Positions 41,778-51,776 of a stretch of DNA of 64,000 bases are shown in pieces. The number at the start of each line of letters is the position of its first letter. Position 1 is the first letter of the stretch. Below the pieces are notes generated by a model, which had not been told where the DNA came from, did no database searches, and was given only the letters and a program-made list of their open reading frames with translations. The stretch comes from a bacterium (GTDB taxonomy: Bacteria > Patescibacteria > Dojkabacteria > JAKAPS01 > JAJZLI01): positions 18,668 through 82,667 of the forward strand of contig JAJZWL010000003.1 in assembly GCA_021846685.1 (NCBI GenBank). The letters run 5' to 3'. The position numbers were made by a program, and so were the translations under genes.

Positions 41778-44700
41778 ATGTTAAAAGATTTTAAAGCACT
41801 AAAGATAACCTTAGCTTCACCTTCACAAATTTTAGATTGGTCTCATGGTGAGGTTAAGAAGGCAGAAACAATTAATTATAGAACTCAAAGATCCGAGGTA
41901 GGGGGATTGATGTGTGAGAAGATTTTTGGTCCAACCAAGAATTATGAATGTTATTGTGGTAAATATAAAAAAATAAGATATAAAGGTATTATATGTGATA
42001 AATGTGGAGTTGAAGTCACTACACGAAATGTTAGAAGGGAGAGATTAGGGCATATTAAATTAGCATCTCCAATAACTCATATTTGGTTTGTTCATGAAGT
42101 GCCTAATAAATTATCTTTATTATTAGATATTCCTCAAAAAAAACTTATTTCTGTAGTTTATTTTTCTAGATATATTATCTTATCAGTAGATTCTGAAAAA
42201 AAGAAAGAAGCAATTGATGTCGTTAAGGAAAAGATATCTGTAGCTGAATCTGAATATAATAAAGATTTAAAAGATAAAATAAAGATTCTAAATGAAGAGC
42301 AGGACAAGGAATTAAAAACTAAAAGATCTGAACTTAAAAAAGAGGGGATGGATAATGAATCTATAGATCTCCAAATTGAAAAGCAGAATTTTAAATTTAG
42401 ACAACAAGTTGCTAGATTAAAAGAGGTAGAATCATCAGCATTTGAAGAAATTTCTAAAGAGAATGATAATCTTTTAGAATTAGTAAAGAAAATTAATGTT
42501 GGTGAAGTGATATCAGAAGAAGAATATGGGACTTTATTAGATAATAATTTAGAATTTTATGAATTAGATATGGGTTCTGAGTCAATTAGAAAATTGTTGT
42601 CGAATTTAGATCTAGATACACTTTCTAAAGAGTTGTATAAAGATATTAATTCTAAATCTGCTCAAAGGAGAGTTAGGGTAATTCAAAGATTAAAAATAAT
42701 AGAAGGATTTAGAAAGAATAATATGAAACCAGAGTGGATGGTATTAGATGTTATTCCTGTTATTCCACCTGATTTGAGACCTATTATTCAACTATCTGGA
42801 GGTAAATTTGCAACATCTGATCTTAATGATTTATACAGAAGAGTTATTAATAGAAACAATAGATTAAAAAAATTAATGGATTTAGGAGCTCCAGAGGTTA
42901 TTTTGAGAAATGAAAAAAGAATGTTACAAGAGAGTGTAGATGCGTTGTTTGATAATCAGCATAGACCTTCTGCACCTGTAGTAAACTCTAGGAGAATCCC
43001 ATATAAGTCTTTATCTGATAATATAAGAGGAAAATATGGAAGATTTAGAGGTAATCTTTTAGGTAAAAGAGTAGATTATTCAGGTAGAGCTGTAATTACT
43101 AGTGGTCCTGAATTATCATTGACTCAATGTGGTCTTCCTAAAAAAATGGCTTTAGAATTATTTAGACCTTTTGTTATGAGAGAAATCCTCTATAGAGGAA
43201 TTTCACCTAATATTAAGAGTGCGAAAGTATTATTTGAAAGTGCAACTCCTGAAGTATGGGATATTTTAGAAGAAATAATCAAAGATAGACCTGTACTTTT
43301 AAATAGAGCTCCTACTTTGCATAAGCAAGGAATTCAAGGATTCTTTCCAATACTTATTGAAGGAGATGCTATTCAATTACATCCTTTAGTTTGTGAAGGA
43401 TTTAATGCTGATTTCGATGGAGATGCAATGACAGTTCATGTGCCATTATCTGAAAGTGCAATAGAAGAAGTTATAAATCTTACAATGACAGACAGTAATT
43501 TATTTTTAGCTTCTGATGCTACTCCTATAGTTACTTTGAAAAAAGATATGGTTTATGGTTGTTATTATGTAACCTCTATTGAAAAAGTAAATTTGGATAA
43601 GGTTTTTTCATCCTCAGAAGATTTATTATCAGCATACAATAAAGGTATAATTTCTTTAAGGGAGTTAGTTAAGGTTAGAATAGATGGTAAATTAATAGAT
43701 TCTTCAGTAGGTAGAATTATTTTTAACCAATCTTTGCATGGAAGTGTTCCTGAGTTTATAAATGATTCAGTAAATGACAAAATCATAACTGATATTGTTG
43801 TAAATGCAGTTGATTCAATTGGGAAAAAAGAAACATTATTGATGTTAGATGATCTTAAGAGTTTAGGATTTAAATATGCATTAAAATCAGATTTTTCTAT
43901 TTCAATTGAAGATTGTCAAATGTTGCCTAATAAAGATGATTTAATTTTAGGAGCAGATAAGGAAATTGAAAAAATTGCAGATAGTTTTAAAGAAGGATTA
44001 ATAACTAAAAAAGAAAGAGTACAATTATCTACTGATGTATGGAAGGGTGTTACTGACGATATTGCAGAAAAATCTTTAAATAATCTTAAAGAAGGGAATT
44101 TATTTAAAACTATTGTTGATAATAAATTTATGGGTGCTAATATTGATCAATTAAAGCAAATTATAGGAATGAAAGGTTTAGTGCTTGATCCTAATGGAAA
44201 TATAATTGAATTACCTATAAAATCAAATTATGTTGATGGTCTGAGTGTTTTTGAATATTTAGTTGAAGCTAGATCTTCTCGAAAAGGTTTGGCAGATGTA
44301 GCTTTGAGAACTTCAAATACAGGATATTTAACTAGAAAAATGGTAGATGTATCTCATGATGTAATCATAAGATTAGAAGATTGTAATAATTTTGGAGAAG
44401 GATATATTTTATCTAAAAATGAAGATAGAAAATTAAATTTTGAATCAAGAATATATGGAAGAGTTATATCTGAAGATGTGAAAAATAAAAAAGGTGAAAT
44501 TTTCTACTCTACTAATACTATTATTGATAGAAAGTTAGCTAAAGAGATAAATAATAATAAAGAAATAGAATCGATTACAGTTAGAACTCCTTTAACTTGT
44601 GGAGCTCAATATGGTATTTGTGCTATGTGTTATGGATATGATATTAGTGAAAATGAATTAGTTAAAGTAGGGAAGGCAGTAGGAGTTATTGCTGCTCAAT

Positions 44701-45647
44701 CTTTAGGACAAAAAGGATCTCAACTAACTTTAAACTCAAAACATTTATCTGGTATTGTTGGAGGAGTAGATATGTCTAGAGGTGCTCCTAGGATAGAGGA
44801 ACTTTTAGAGGCTAGAATTCCAAAAGGAGAAGCAAAAATTGCTGATATAGATGGAGTAGTTAAAATTGAAAATATCAATAATGTTGTAAAACTAAAAATA
44901 GTATCTGAAAATAATATAGGAAAAGATTATATTTTAGTTAAAGGAGACGTTCCTGCATTTGAAGGAGAAAAGAAAGTTAATCCGGGCAATTTATTATTTG
45001 TAAGTAAAGATGGAACTCAAGTAGTATCTCCATTTAAAGGTCTTGCAAAAATAGAAGACGGTAAAGTTTATGTAGAAAGTACAAAATCTTTGGAAGTAGA
45101 ATATACATTTGATCCTGAAGATATTATATTGGTATCTGATGGAGAAAAGATTAAAGTAGGAACATTATTAACTAAAGGTAATATAGATCCTAATGTTTTA
45201 CTTAAAGCAGTAGGTATTCATAAAGCTCAAAAATATATTATTGATAATTTATTGGATACTTATGAAAGTCAAGGTATTAGTGTTTATGATAAACATATTG
45301 AGATTTTAGTTTCTCAAATGGGAAGATATGTAAAAGTTCTAGATCCAGGGGATAGTGATGTGTTACCAGGCTCTTATAAAGATATATTTTTTATTAATGA
45401 AGAAAATAAGCATTTAAAAGATAAGAATTTGAAAGAAATAAAATTTGAAAGAAAATTATCAGGGATAACCTCAGCAGCATTGCATACTGAAAGTTTTCTT
45501 TCAGCAGCTTCTTTCCAAGAACAGGTTAGAGTTCTTTCAGAAGCAGCAATTTCAGGTAAAACTGATTATTTGCGTGGTTTGAAAGAAAATGTTATCATTG
45601 GACGTAAAATCCCAGTGGGGGATGAAGCTAGATTAGTTAATGGATAA
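41778..45647 (+). CDS. rpoC: RNA polymerase subunit beta'
   Basis: This subunit holds the active site. ATG 41778 is preferred over a TTG six bases upstream. The product of 1289 residues has the N-terminal zinc ribbon CYCGKYKKIRYKGIICDKCG, the active-site NADFDGDAM near 547, and the second zinc cluster TCGAQYGICAMCYGYD near 945. The trigger-loop region KGSQLTLNSKHLSG and the C-terminal clamp part follow. A coiled-coil insert (about 150-260) replaces other lineage inserts. It is one unsplit polypeptide and directly precedes rpsL. Confidence 0.97.
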   Translation: MLKDFKALKITLASPSQILDWSHGEVKKAETINYRTQRSEVGGLMCEKIFGPTKNYECYCGKYKKIRYKGIICDKCGVEVTTRNVRRERLGHIKLASPITHIWFVHEVPNKLSLLLDIPQKKLISVVYFSRYIILSVDSEKKKEAIDVVKEKISVAESEYNKDLKDKIKILNEEQDKELKTKRSELKKEGMDNESIDLQIEKQNFKFRQQVARLKEVESSAFEEISKENDNLLELVKKINVGEVISEEEYGTLLDNNLEFYELDMGSESIRKLLSNLDLDTLSKELYKDINSKSAQRRVRVIQRLKIIEGFRKNNMKPEWMVLDVIPVIPPDLRPIIQLSGGKFATSDLNDLYRRVINRNNRLKKLMDLGAPEVILRNEKRMLQESVDALFDNQHRPSAPVVNSRRIPYKSLSDNIRGKYGRFRGNLLGKRVDYSGRAVITSGPELSLTQCGLPKKMALELFRPFVMREILYRGISPNIKSAKVLFESATPEVWDILEEIIKDRPVLLNRAPTLHKQGIQGFFPILIEGDAIQLHPLVCEGFNADFDGDAMTVHVPLSESAIEEVINLTMTDSNLFLASDATPIVTLKKDMVYGCYYVTSIEKVNLDKVFSSSEDLLSAYNKGIISLRELVKVRIDGKLIDSSVGRIIFNQSLHGSVPEFINDSVNDKIITDIVVNAVDSIGKKETLLMLDDLKSLGFKYALKSDFSISIEDCQMLPNKDDLILGADKEIEKIADSFKEGLITKKERVQLSTDVWKGVTDDIAEKSLNNLKEGNLFKTIVDNKFMGANIDQLKQIIGMKGLVLDPNGNIIELPIKSNYVDGLSVFEYLVEARSSRKGLADVALRTSNTGYLTRKMVDVSHDVIIRLEDCNNFGEGYILSKNEDRKLNFESRIYGRVISEDVKNKKGEIFYSTNTIIDRKLAKEINNNKEIESITVRTPLTCGAQYGICAMCYGYDISENELVKVGKAVGVIAAQSLGQKGSQLTLNSKHLSGIVGGVDMSRGAPRIEELLEARIPKGEAKIADIDGVVKIENINNVVKLKIVSENNIGKDYILVKGDVPAFEGEKKVNPGNLLFVSKDGTQVVSPFKGLAKIEDGKVYVESTKSLEVEYTFDPEDIILVSDGEKIKVGTLLTKGNIDPNVLLKAVGIHKAQKYIIDNLLDTYESQGISVYDKHIEILVSQMGRYVKVLDPGDSDVLPGSYKDIFFINEENKHLKDKNLKEIKFERKLSGITSAALHTESFLSAASFQEQVRVLSEAAISGKTDYLRGLKENVIIGRKIPVGDEARLVNG

Positions 45648-45656
45648 TATAAATAT

Positions 45657-46070
45657 ATGTCAAGAATATCACAGTTAGTAAGAAAACCTAGGAAAAGTAA
45701 AGTTAAAAATATAAAGTATAAGGCTTTAACATTTACTTATAATTCTAAAAAAAATAAATATACTAGGGTAAATTCTCCATTTAAGAGAGGGGTATGTACT
45801 GTAGTCAGAACAACTACTCCTAAAAAACCTAATTCTGCATTAAGAAAAATTGCAAAAGTTAGGTTGTCTAACAAAATGGAAGTTACTGCATATATTCCAG
45901 GTGAAGATCATAAATTGCAAGAACATTCTGTTGTTCTAATTAAAGCAGGCAGAGTGCCTGATGTTCCTGTTGCTAAATATCATATAGTTAGAGGTACTTA
46001 TGATGATGCAGAAGGGGTAGAAAATAGAAAGCAATCTAGGTCTAAATATGGAGTAAAAAAAGGTAAATAA
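45657..46070 (+). CDS. rpsL: 30S ribosomal protein S12
   Basis: S12 lies at the decoding centre. The 137-residue product has TTPKKPNSALRKIAKVRLSN, the streptomycin-contact Lys in TPKKPNSA, and EDHKLQEHSVVLIKAGRVPDVP with the Asp that is often methylthiolated. It is slightly longer than usual because of an N-terminal extension of about ten residues. It follows rpoC after nine bases and begins the rpsL-rpsG-fusA str operon. Confidence 0.95.
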   Translation: MSRISQLVRKPRKSKVKNIKYKALTFTYNSKKNKYTRVNSPFKRGVCTVVRTTTPKKPNSALRKIAKVRLSNKMEVTAYIPGEDHKLQEHSVVLIKAGRVPDVPVAKYHIVRGTYDDAEGVENRKQSRSKYGVKKGK

Positions 46071-46090
46071 AAAAATATAAGAATTTAATT

Positions 46091-46555
46091 ATGAGAGGAA
46101 AAAAAATAACAAAAAGAAAAATAAGTCCAGATGTAAAATATGGAAATGTTAATATAGAAAAATTTATTAACAAGGTTATGATTGGAGGTAAAAAATCTAT
46201 ATCTAGAGTAATTGTGTATGGTGCATTAGAAGAAGCTGCATCAACATTAAAGATTGAACCTCTAGATCTATTTAATAAAGTCATAGAAAACACCACTCCT
46301 TCAGTAGAAGTTAGATCTAGAAGAGTTGGTGGTGCCAATTTTCAAGTTCCTATTCCTGTATCTCCTGATAGACAAGTTACTTTAGCTTTAAGATGGATTA
46401 TATCTGCAGCTAGAGATAGAAAAGGTATGCCAATGAAAGAAAGGTTGGGTAAAGAGTTTGTAGAAGCATATAATAATGCAGGTGGAGCAGTTAAAAAGAA
46501 AACTGACATCGAAAAGATGGCAGAAGCAAATAAAGCTTTCTCATATTTAGCTTAA
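46091..46555 (+). CDS. rpsG: 30S ribosomal protein S7
   Basis: S7 nucleates the head of the small subunit and contacts the E-site tRNA. The 154-residue product has NKVMIGGKKSISRVIVYGAL, TTPSVEVRSRRVGGANFQVP and the later ALRWIISAARDR motif, all family signatures. It follows rpsL by 20 bases and precedes fusA by 19. The size is typical. Confidence 0.96.
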   Translation: MRGKKITKRKISPDVKYGNVNIEKFINKVMIGGKKSISRVIVYGALEEAASTLKIEPLDLFNKVIENTTPSVEVRSRRVGGANFQVPIPVSPDRQVTLALRWIISAARDRKGMPMKERLGKEFVEAYNNAGGAVKKKTDIEKMAEANKAFSYLA

Positions 46556-46574
46556 TAATTTAAAAATAAATTTA

Positions 46575-48632
46575 ATGGATAATATACGAAATATCGGTAT
46601 AATAGCTCATATAGATGCTGGTAAAACTACTAGTACAGAAAGAATATTATACTATACTGGAAAAACATATAAAATTGGAGAAGTTCATGAAGGTGAGGCT
46701 GTAATGGATTGGATGGATCAAGAAAAAGAAAGAGGTATTACTATTACATCTGCTGCAACCACAACATTTTGGATTTTAAATAATAATAAATACAGAATCA
46801 ATATTATAGATACTCCGGGACATGTAGATTTTACAGCTGAAGTGGAAAGATCATTAAGGGTTTTAGATGGTGGAGTCGTGGTGTTTGATGGGAAAATGGG
46901 TGTAGAACCTCAATCTGAAACTGTATGGAGACAGGCAGATAAATATAATGTTCCAAGAATATGTTTTATTAATAAATTAGATGGAATTGGAGCTGATTTC
47001 TATATGTCTTATAAATCAATTATAGAAAGATTAGGTGCCAATATAGTAATAATGCAATTACCTATTGGGGCTGAAAGTAATCTTAAGGGATTGGTTGATT
47101 TAGTTACTAAAAAAGCATATATATATACAAATGATTTGGGAACCGATATTAAAGAAGAAGATGTTCCTGAAGATATGAAAGATAAGGTTGAAGAATATCG
47201 TACTCAATTAATAGAAAAAGCTTCAGAGTATGATGATTCTGTAATGGAAAAATATTTGAATGGAGATGAATTAACTCACGAAGATATTTATAAAGGAATA
47301 AGAGCAGGAGTTATTTCAGGTGACTTATTCCCAGTTTTTGGAGGAAGTGCTCTTAAAAATAAAGGATTTCAGTTATTATTAGATGCAATAATAAGATATT
47401 TACCATCTCCTATGGATGCAGGAGATATAAAAGCTTTAAATGATAAAGAGGAAGAAATAGCAATAAAGGTATCTCCGGACTCTCCTTTTTGTGCATTGGC
47501 TTTCAAAATAATGTCTGATCCTCATGTAGGAAAATTAACTTTCTTTAGGATATATTCAGGAAAAATTAAAAAAGGGTCATTTATTTATAATTCATCAAAA
47601 GGTGTTGAAGAAAGAGTATCGAGGATTCTCTTAATGCATGCTAACCATAGAGAAGAAACAGATGAGTTATCAGCTGGAGATATTGGCGCTATAGTTGGAT
47701 TAAAAGCAACTACTACAGGAGATACATTGTGTAATAGTTCTGATAAAATTTTACTAGAAAGTATTACATTTCCAGAACCTGTTGTATCTATTGCAATAGA
47801 GCCTAAAACTAAGGCAGATCAAGAAAAAATGTCATTAGCTATCCATAAATTGGCAGAAGAAGATCCTACATTCCAAATGAAATCTGACCAGGAAACTGGA
47901 CAAACAATAATCTCTGGAATGGGAGAGTTACACTTAGATATCTTAGTTGACAGAATGAAACGAGAATTTTCAGTAGAGGCTAATATAGGAGCTCCTCAGG
48001 TTGCATATCGAGAAAGTATTACAAAAGAGTCTAATGCTGAAGGTAAATATATTAAACAATCAGGAGGAAGAGGTCAATATGGACACTGTTTTCTTAGAAT
48101 TAATCCAAGAAACAGAGGTGAAGGTTTCGAATTTAAGAATGAAATTAAAGGAGGTTCTATCCCACAAGAATATATTCCTGCTATTGAGAAAGGTATTATA
48201 GAAACTATGAATGCAGGAGTGGTAGCAGGGTACCCTGTTGTAGATGTTTCTGTAACTTTATATGATGGATCTTTTCATGAAGTTGATTCATCTGAAATGG
48301 CATTTAAGATTGCTGCATCTATGGCTTTTAAAGATGCTATGAGGATAGCAGCACCTATTTTATTAGAGCCTATAATGAAGGTTGAAGTTGTTACTCCAGA
48401 TGAATTTTTAGGAACTATAACTGGTAATTTAACAAGTAAAAGAGGATTAATGATTGGAACAGAGTTAAGAGGAAATGCTAGAGTAATAGAAATTGAAGTT
48501 CCTTTGGCAAATATGTTTGGCTTTACAACTGAATTAAGATCTATGTCTTCTGGAAGAGCTACTTCTACAATGGAATTTGAAAAATATGAGGTTGTTCCTA
48601 AAAATGTTGTTGAAGAAATAACAAAGTCATAA
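46575..48632 (+). CDS. fusA: elongation factor G
   Basis: EF-G drives translocation and, with RRF, ribosome recycling. The 685-residue product has the P-loop AHIDAGKTTSTERILYYTG, DTPGHVDF, and NKLDG in place of the usual NKMDR. Domains II, III (GMGELHLDI), IV (RESITKESNAEGKY) and V (ANMFGFTTELRSMSSGRAT) are also present. The length is normal. It ends the rpoB-to-fusA block. Tuf, which often follows fusA, is absent here. Confidence 0.97.
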   Translation: MDNIRNIGIIAHIDAGKTTSTERILYYTGKTYKIGEVHEGEAVMDWMDQEKERGITITSAATTTFWILNNNKYRINIIDTPGHVDFTAEVERSLRVLDGGVVVFDGKMGVEPQSETVWRQADKYNVPRICFINKLDGIGADFYMSYKSIIERLGANIVIMQLPIGAESNLKGLVDLVTKKAYIYTNDLGTDIKEEDVPEDMKDKVEEYRTQLIEKASEYDDSVMEKYLNGDELTHEDIYKGIRAGVISGDLFPVFGGSALKNKGFQLLLDAIIRYLPSPMDAGDIKALNDKEEEIAIKVSPDSPFCALAFKIMSDPHVGKLTFFRIYSGKIKKGSFIYNSSKGVEERVSRILLMHANHREETDELSAGDIGAIVGLKATTTGDTLCNSSDKILLESITFPEPVVSIAIEPKTKADQEKMSLAIHKLAEEDPTFQMKSDQETGQTIISGMGELHLDILVDRMKREFSVEANIGAPQVAYRESITKESNAEGKYIKQSGGRGQYGHCFLRINPRNRGEGFEFKNEIKGGSIPQEYIPAIEKGIIETMNAGVVAGYPVVDVSVTLYDGSFHEVDSSEMAFKIAASMAFKDAMRIAAPILLEPIMKVEVVTPDEFLGTITGNLTSKRGLMIGTELRGNARVIEIEVPLANMFGFTTELRSMSSGRATSTMEFEKYEVVPKNVVEEITKS

Positions 48633-48693
48633 TTTTGAGATACCTTATATTCAATATTATTAATTAAGTCTATTTATTTACTAATTTCTTTAG

Positions 48694-48702
48694 TGCTATA
48701 AT
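48694..48702 (+). promoter_or_regulatory. extended -10 promoter of tRNA-Leu-efp
   Basis: TGCTATAAT (TATAAT at 48697-48702) sits 11 bases before the tRNA start, about right for a transcript beginning at or just before the mature 5' end. No clear -35 is seen. It is the same TGCTATAAT extended -10 seen at 3669-3677. Confidence 0.55.
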
Positions 48703-48713
48703 GGAGAAATTAT

Positions 48714-48797
48714 GCCGGGATGGCGGAATTGGTAGACGCACAGGACTCAAAATCCTGCGAGGATTTCCTCATGAGGGTCCGAGTCCCTCTCTCGGTA
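48714..48797 (+). tRNA. tRNA-Leu (anticodon CAA)
   Basis: This class II tRNA has a long variable arm. The acceptor GCCGGGA/TCTCGGT (two G-U pairs), anticodon stem CAGGA/TCCTG with loop CTCAAAA, and T arm GAGGG/CCCTC with loop TCCGAGT are complete. The anticodon CAA reads UUG. The discriminator is A, and no CCA follows. It is only 23 bases from the efp start, so it is probably co-transcribed with efp. Confidence 0.94.
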
Positions 48798-48820
48798 ATT
48801 ATTTAAAAGTCATTAATGTT

Positions 48821-49369
48821 ATGTCAAATTTAAATTCTAGTCAATTAAGGAGTGGAACTGTATTTAAAGACGGTAAAGACAATTTGTTGGTATTGAAATA
48901 TGAGCATGTAACTCAAGGTCGAGGTGGTACAACAATTAAATTAAAAGTTAAAAATATACTAACAGGGTCTATTATTGAAAAAGGTTATAATGTAAATGAT
49001 AAATTTGAAAGTGTAGATGTAAATAAATCATCAGCTCAATTTCTTTATTCTGATGGAGGAGTATGTTATTTTATGGATTCTACATCTTTTAATCAATTTG
49101 AATTCAACATAGAAAATAAATATCTATCACCTGGAGAAAAAATTATAGTAACTTATTTAGAAGATAAGCCAATAGATATAGAGATTCCTAATATAGTAAG
49201 CTTAAAGGTGGAATATACAGAGTCCTCAAGTAAGGGTAATACAGTAAATAATGCATTAAAAACAGCAAAACTTGAAACTGGAATGGAAATTAAAGTTCCA
49301 ATGTTCATTAATATAGGGGATAATATAAAAATAAATACTCAGAATGAAGAATATGTCGGAAGAGCTTAA
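48821..49369 (+). CDS. efp: elongation factor P
   Basis: EF-P relieves stalls at poly-proline. Starting at ATG 48821 gives 182 residues beginning MSNLNSSQLRSG. The N-terminal KOW-like domain has EHVTQGRGGTTIKLKVKN, and the two OB domains follow. The tip residue that is beta-lysylated Lys34 in E. coli is Arg34 here, as in the rhamnosylated EF-P of Pseudomonas. No modification enzyme is visible in the window, so modification is unknown. The 3' end overlaps the M16 peptidase gene by up to 26 bases. Confidence 0.94.
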   Translation: MSNLNSSQLRSGTVFKDGKDNLLVLKYEHVTQGRGGTTIKLKVKNILTGSIIEKGYNVNDKFESVDVNKSSAQFLYSDGGVCYFMDSTSFNQFEFNIENKYLSPGEKIIVTYLEDKPIDIEIPNIVSLKVEYTESSSKGNTVNNALKTAKLETGMEIKVPMFINIGDNIKINTQNEEYVGRA

Positions 49370-50639
49370 TATAAAAACAAGTGTATTAGAAAATGATATT
49401 AGGTTAATAACTTCTAATGTTAAAGATTCTCAATTTGTATCGATTAATATATTTGTGGATGCTGGAAATAGAGATGAAGAGAAAAATGAGCAAGGAATTG
49501 CTCATTTTTTAGAGCATATAATGTTTTCTGGCACAAAAAAAAGAAAGGATAATAAAGAGATTAGTTTTGAAGTAGAAACTATTGGTGGTTATTTTAATGC
49601 AGTAACATCGGATGAATATACCATTTATTATGTTAAAGTGCCTTATGAAAATTTTCTTAAAGCTTTAGATATAATTTCAGATATGTTTTTAAATTCTACT
49701 TTTGACCCAGATTTTATTAATTTAGAAAAAGGTATAGTGAAACAAGAGTTGAATATGTATAAAGATAATCCTAGAAGAACTGTTTATGATAATTTTACTA
49801 AATTGTTATATAAAGGCTCTAGTTTATCTGGAGATATAGATAAACAGATAAAATTATTAGATACGATAAATAGAGAAAAAATTCTTAACTTTATATCCAA
49901 ATATTATTTAAATAAAAATACAATTATTTCTATTGTAGGGAATATTTCAAATTATGATGTTGAAAAAGAAGTTTCAAATATCTTTATGTCAAAAAAATCA
50001 ATAGAACCTACATATCAACGGAGTAAGGCTGTATTTAATGAAAATGAAAACAAAGTAATTCATGTAAAAAAAGATATTAATCAAAGTAATTTTATATTAG
50101 GAGCAAAGGGTTTCTCATTACACACAGAATATTACTATCCTCTAGTCTTAATGTCTACAATTCTGGGAGGAGGAGAAGGGTCTCATTTATTTCAATTTTT
50201 GCGAAATAAATTAGGTGTAGCTTATTATGCCTCTTCTTATAATTCTTTATACTCTGATACAGGATACTTTATTATATCTGCTGGTGTTGAAAACAATAGT
50301 TTTTTAAAGTCATTACATTCTTTAATTCAATTTTTAAATGAATTTAAAAATGGTAATTTTAACAAAGAAGATATTGATAGAGCAAAAGGGTATGTTCTTG
50401 GTGGTATATTATCTCAATTAGAAACCGTAGATAGTATTGCAGATTTTATATTAACTGATTATGCATATTTAGGAAAAGTAAGGAATATAGAAGAGATGAG
50501 AGAGAATATAATGTCTGTGAAGAAAAATGATATACTGGATGTATTTAATTTAATTTATAAAGATCTATACTTATCAGCAATAACTTCTGTTAAATATGAT
50601 GATAATGAATATGATAATATATTAAGAAATGTACGTTAG
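49344..50639 (+). CDS. M16-family zinc peptidase
   Basis: The 431-residue product has the inverted zinc motif HFLEHIMFSGT (HxxEH) near residue 50 and the distal ligand Glu in EKGIVKQELNM about 75 residues later. The second half carries the non-catalytic domain with FLRNKLGVAYYASSYNS. It has the single-chain two-domain size of PqqL/MPP-type processing peptidases. The physiological substrate is not known; many bacteria have one near ribosome or envelope genes. ATG 49353 is an alternative start. It overlaps efp and the following membrane protein. Confidence 0.9.
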   Translation: MKNMSEELNIKTSVLENDIRLITSNVKDSQFVSINIFVDAGNRDEEKNEQGIAHFLEHIMFSGTKKRKDNKEISFEVETIGGYFNAVTSDEYTIYYVKVPYENFLKALDIISDMFLNSTFDPDFINLEKGIVKQELNMYKDNPRRTVYDNFTKLLYKGSSLSGDIDKQIKLLDTINREKILNFISKYYLNKNTIISIVGNISNYDVEKEVSNIFMSKKSIEPTYQRSKAVFNENENKVIHVKKDINQSNFILGAKGFSLHTEYYYPLVLMSTILGGGEGSHLFQFLRNKLGVAYYASSYNSLYSDTGYFIISAGVENNSFLKSLHSLIQFLNEFKNGNFNKEDIDRAKGYVLGGILSQLETVDSIADFILTDYAYLGKVRNIEEMRENIMSVKKNDILDVFNLIYKDLYLSAITSVKYDDNEYDNILRNVR

Positions 50640-51195
50640 TATAATTGTAAATTTAATTGTTTTTTTTATTGCATCTTTTACACTCTGGATATTTTTTGTA
50701 AAAAAAAGAATATTTTCGAATAATGATTTTTGGGATTTCATATTATTATTATTATTATTTTCTCTTATTGGATACCATTTTCTTTTGTATTTAGGAGTGT
50801 TAATAGCAAATTTTATAGCTACTTTAATCTTTTTTAAATTAAAAACTTATCTTTACAACGATATTTTTGATTTTTTTGCCATATTTACAGCTATTATATT
50901 TATCCCTAATTTTATTTTCTTAGGCTATATATATTTATTAATATTAGTCTTAGTTATAGTGTTAATATTATTTTTAAGATATATTAATGTAAATTATGGT
51001 GTAAGTATTTTTTTATTTGTTTATTCAATATTATACTTTAAGAATAAGAGTTTATGGGCATTTTCTCATAATTATATATATAATTTAGATTTAGATGCCA
51101 TAATTTTTTTAATCTCTTTTCTTTTTATATTTTTGAATATATTTTTTAAAGCTAATAAAAATACATATAAGAATATTTTGAAAAGAAAAGTTTAG
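50629..51195 (+). CDS. polytopic membrane protein of unknown function
   Basis: The 188-residue protein is nearly all hydrophobic, with about six helices and short charged loops. I recognise no family. It overlaps the M16 peptidase gene by 11 bases, so the two are co-translated, and it might be a partner or substrate carrier for the peptidase. No motif indicates enzymatic activity. Confidence 0.4.
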   Translation: MYVSIIVNLIVFFIASFTLWIFFVKKRIFSNNDFWDFILLLLLFSLIGYHFLLYLGVLIANFIATLIFFKLKTYLYNDIFDFFAIFTAIIFIPNFIFLGYIYLLILVLVIVLILFLRYINVNYGVSIFLFVYSILYFKNKSLWAFSHNYIYNLDLDAIIFLISFLFIFLNIFFKANKNTYKNILKRKV

Positions 51196-51437
51196 ACTGT
51201 AGTATTTAGTGAGAATTAATAAGCATATTAATAAACTCAAAGAGTATACTGTTTCAAAGTATAAGATAACATAATTTGTTTCTCGAAGATTTTGTTAGAA
51301 TTTAAGTGTGAGCTAATAATTTATTAGAATTTAATGAAGTGGAATATATATAATGTACCATACAACTCCACATATCTTTTTATTTTCCTATATTGTGTTA
51401 TAATAGAGGTCCAAAAATTTTTTTTTTTAATATAAAT
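51196..51437. other. 242-base spacer with the promoter of the DksA/TraR-type gene
   Basis: Nothing coding is visible. A weak hairpin GTGGA (51339-51343)/TCCAC (51367-51371) followed by a T-rich stretch may end the efp-M16 transcript. TGTTATAAT (51396-51404) is an extended -10 for the downstream gene. Confidence 0.4.
51396..51404 (+). promoter_or_regulatory. extended -10 promoter of the zinc-finger gene
   Basis: TGTTATAAT with consensus TATAAT at 51399-51404 gives a start near 51411 and a 27-base leader to the ATG at 51438. No good -35 is present. Confidence 0.55.
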
Positions 51438-51776
51438 ATGAATATAGATGAGACAAAAAAACAATTAGAAGAGATGAAGTTAAAAGTCCAGAGAGAGATT
51501 GCTAATGTAGATAGATCAGTCCAATCTATTCCTGATTCAGAAATTGCAGAAGAATTTGAGGGTGCAGATATAATGAATGGCAAAATAGATAATTTCAGAA
51601 TAAAAGATAGTTTAATAGAAGAATTGGGTGATATAGATATAGCTTTGTCTAAAATAAAGAAAAATAAGTATGGCATTTGTGAGAATTGCAAAAATCCCAT
51701 TGAAGACAAAAGATTAGGGATGTATCCTTTTGCAAGATACTGTATGAAATGTATGATACAATTTGATAATGATTAA
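51438..51776 (+). CDS. DksA/TraR-family zinc-finger protein
   Basis: ATG 51438 gives 112 residues beginning MNIDETKKQLEEMKLKV, a charged coiled-coil start. The C-terminus has the four-cysteine finger CENCKNPIEDKRLGMYPF...CMKC, the DksA/TraR hallmark. DksA binds the RNA polymerase secondary channel and modulates ppGpp-dependent transcription; the family in Gram-positive and CPR bacteria is less studied. The acidic tip typical of DksA (DxxDxA) is not clear to me, so a TraR-like role is possible. It overlaps the following gene by eight bases. Confidence 0.85.
   Translation: MNIDETKKQLEEMKLKVQREIANVDRSVQSIPDSEIAEEFEGADIMNGKIDNFRIKDSLIEELGDIDIALSKIKKNKYGICENCKNPIEDKRLGMYPFARYCMKCMIQFDND

Noticed and set aside
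48701..48820. An N-terminal extension of EF-P read through from GTG/ATG positions before 48821.
   Set aside because: It would overlap tRNA-Leu; the true family N-terminus starts at ATG 48821.
51393..51437. A longer start for the DksA/TraR-type gene.
   Set aside because: The extra residues overlap the promoter -10 and are not seen in the family; ATG 51438 gives a normal N-terminus.
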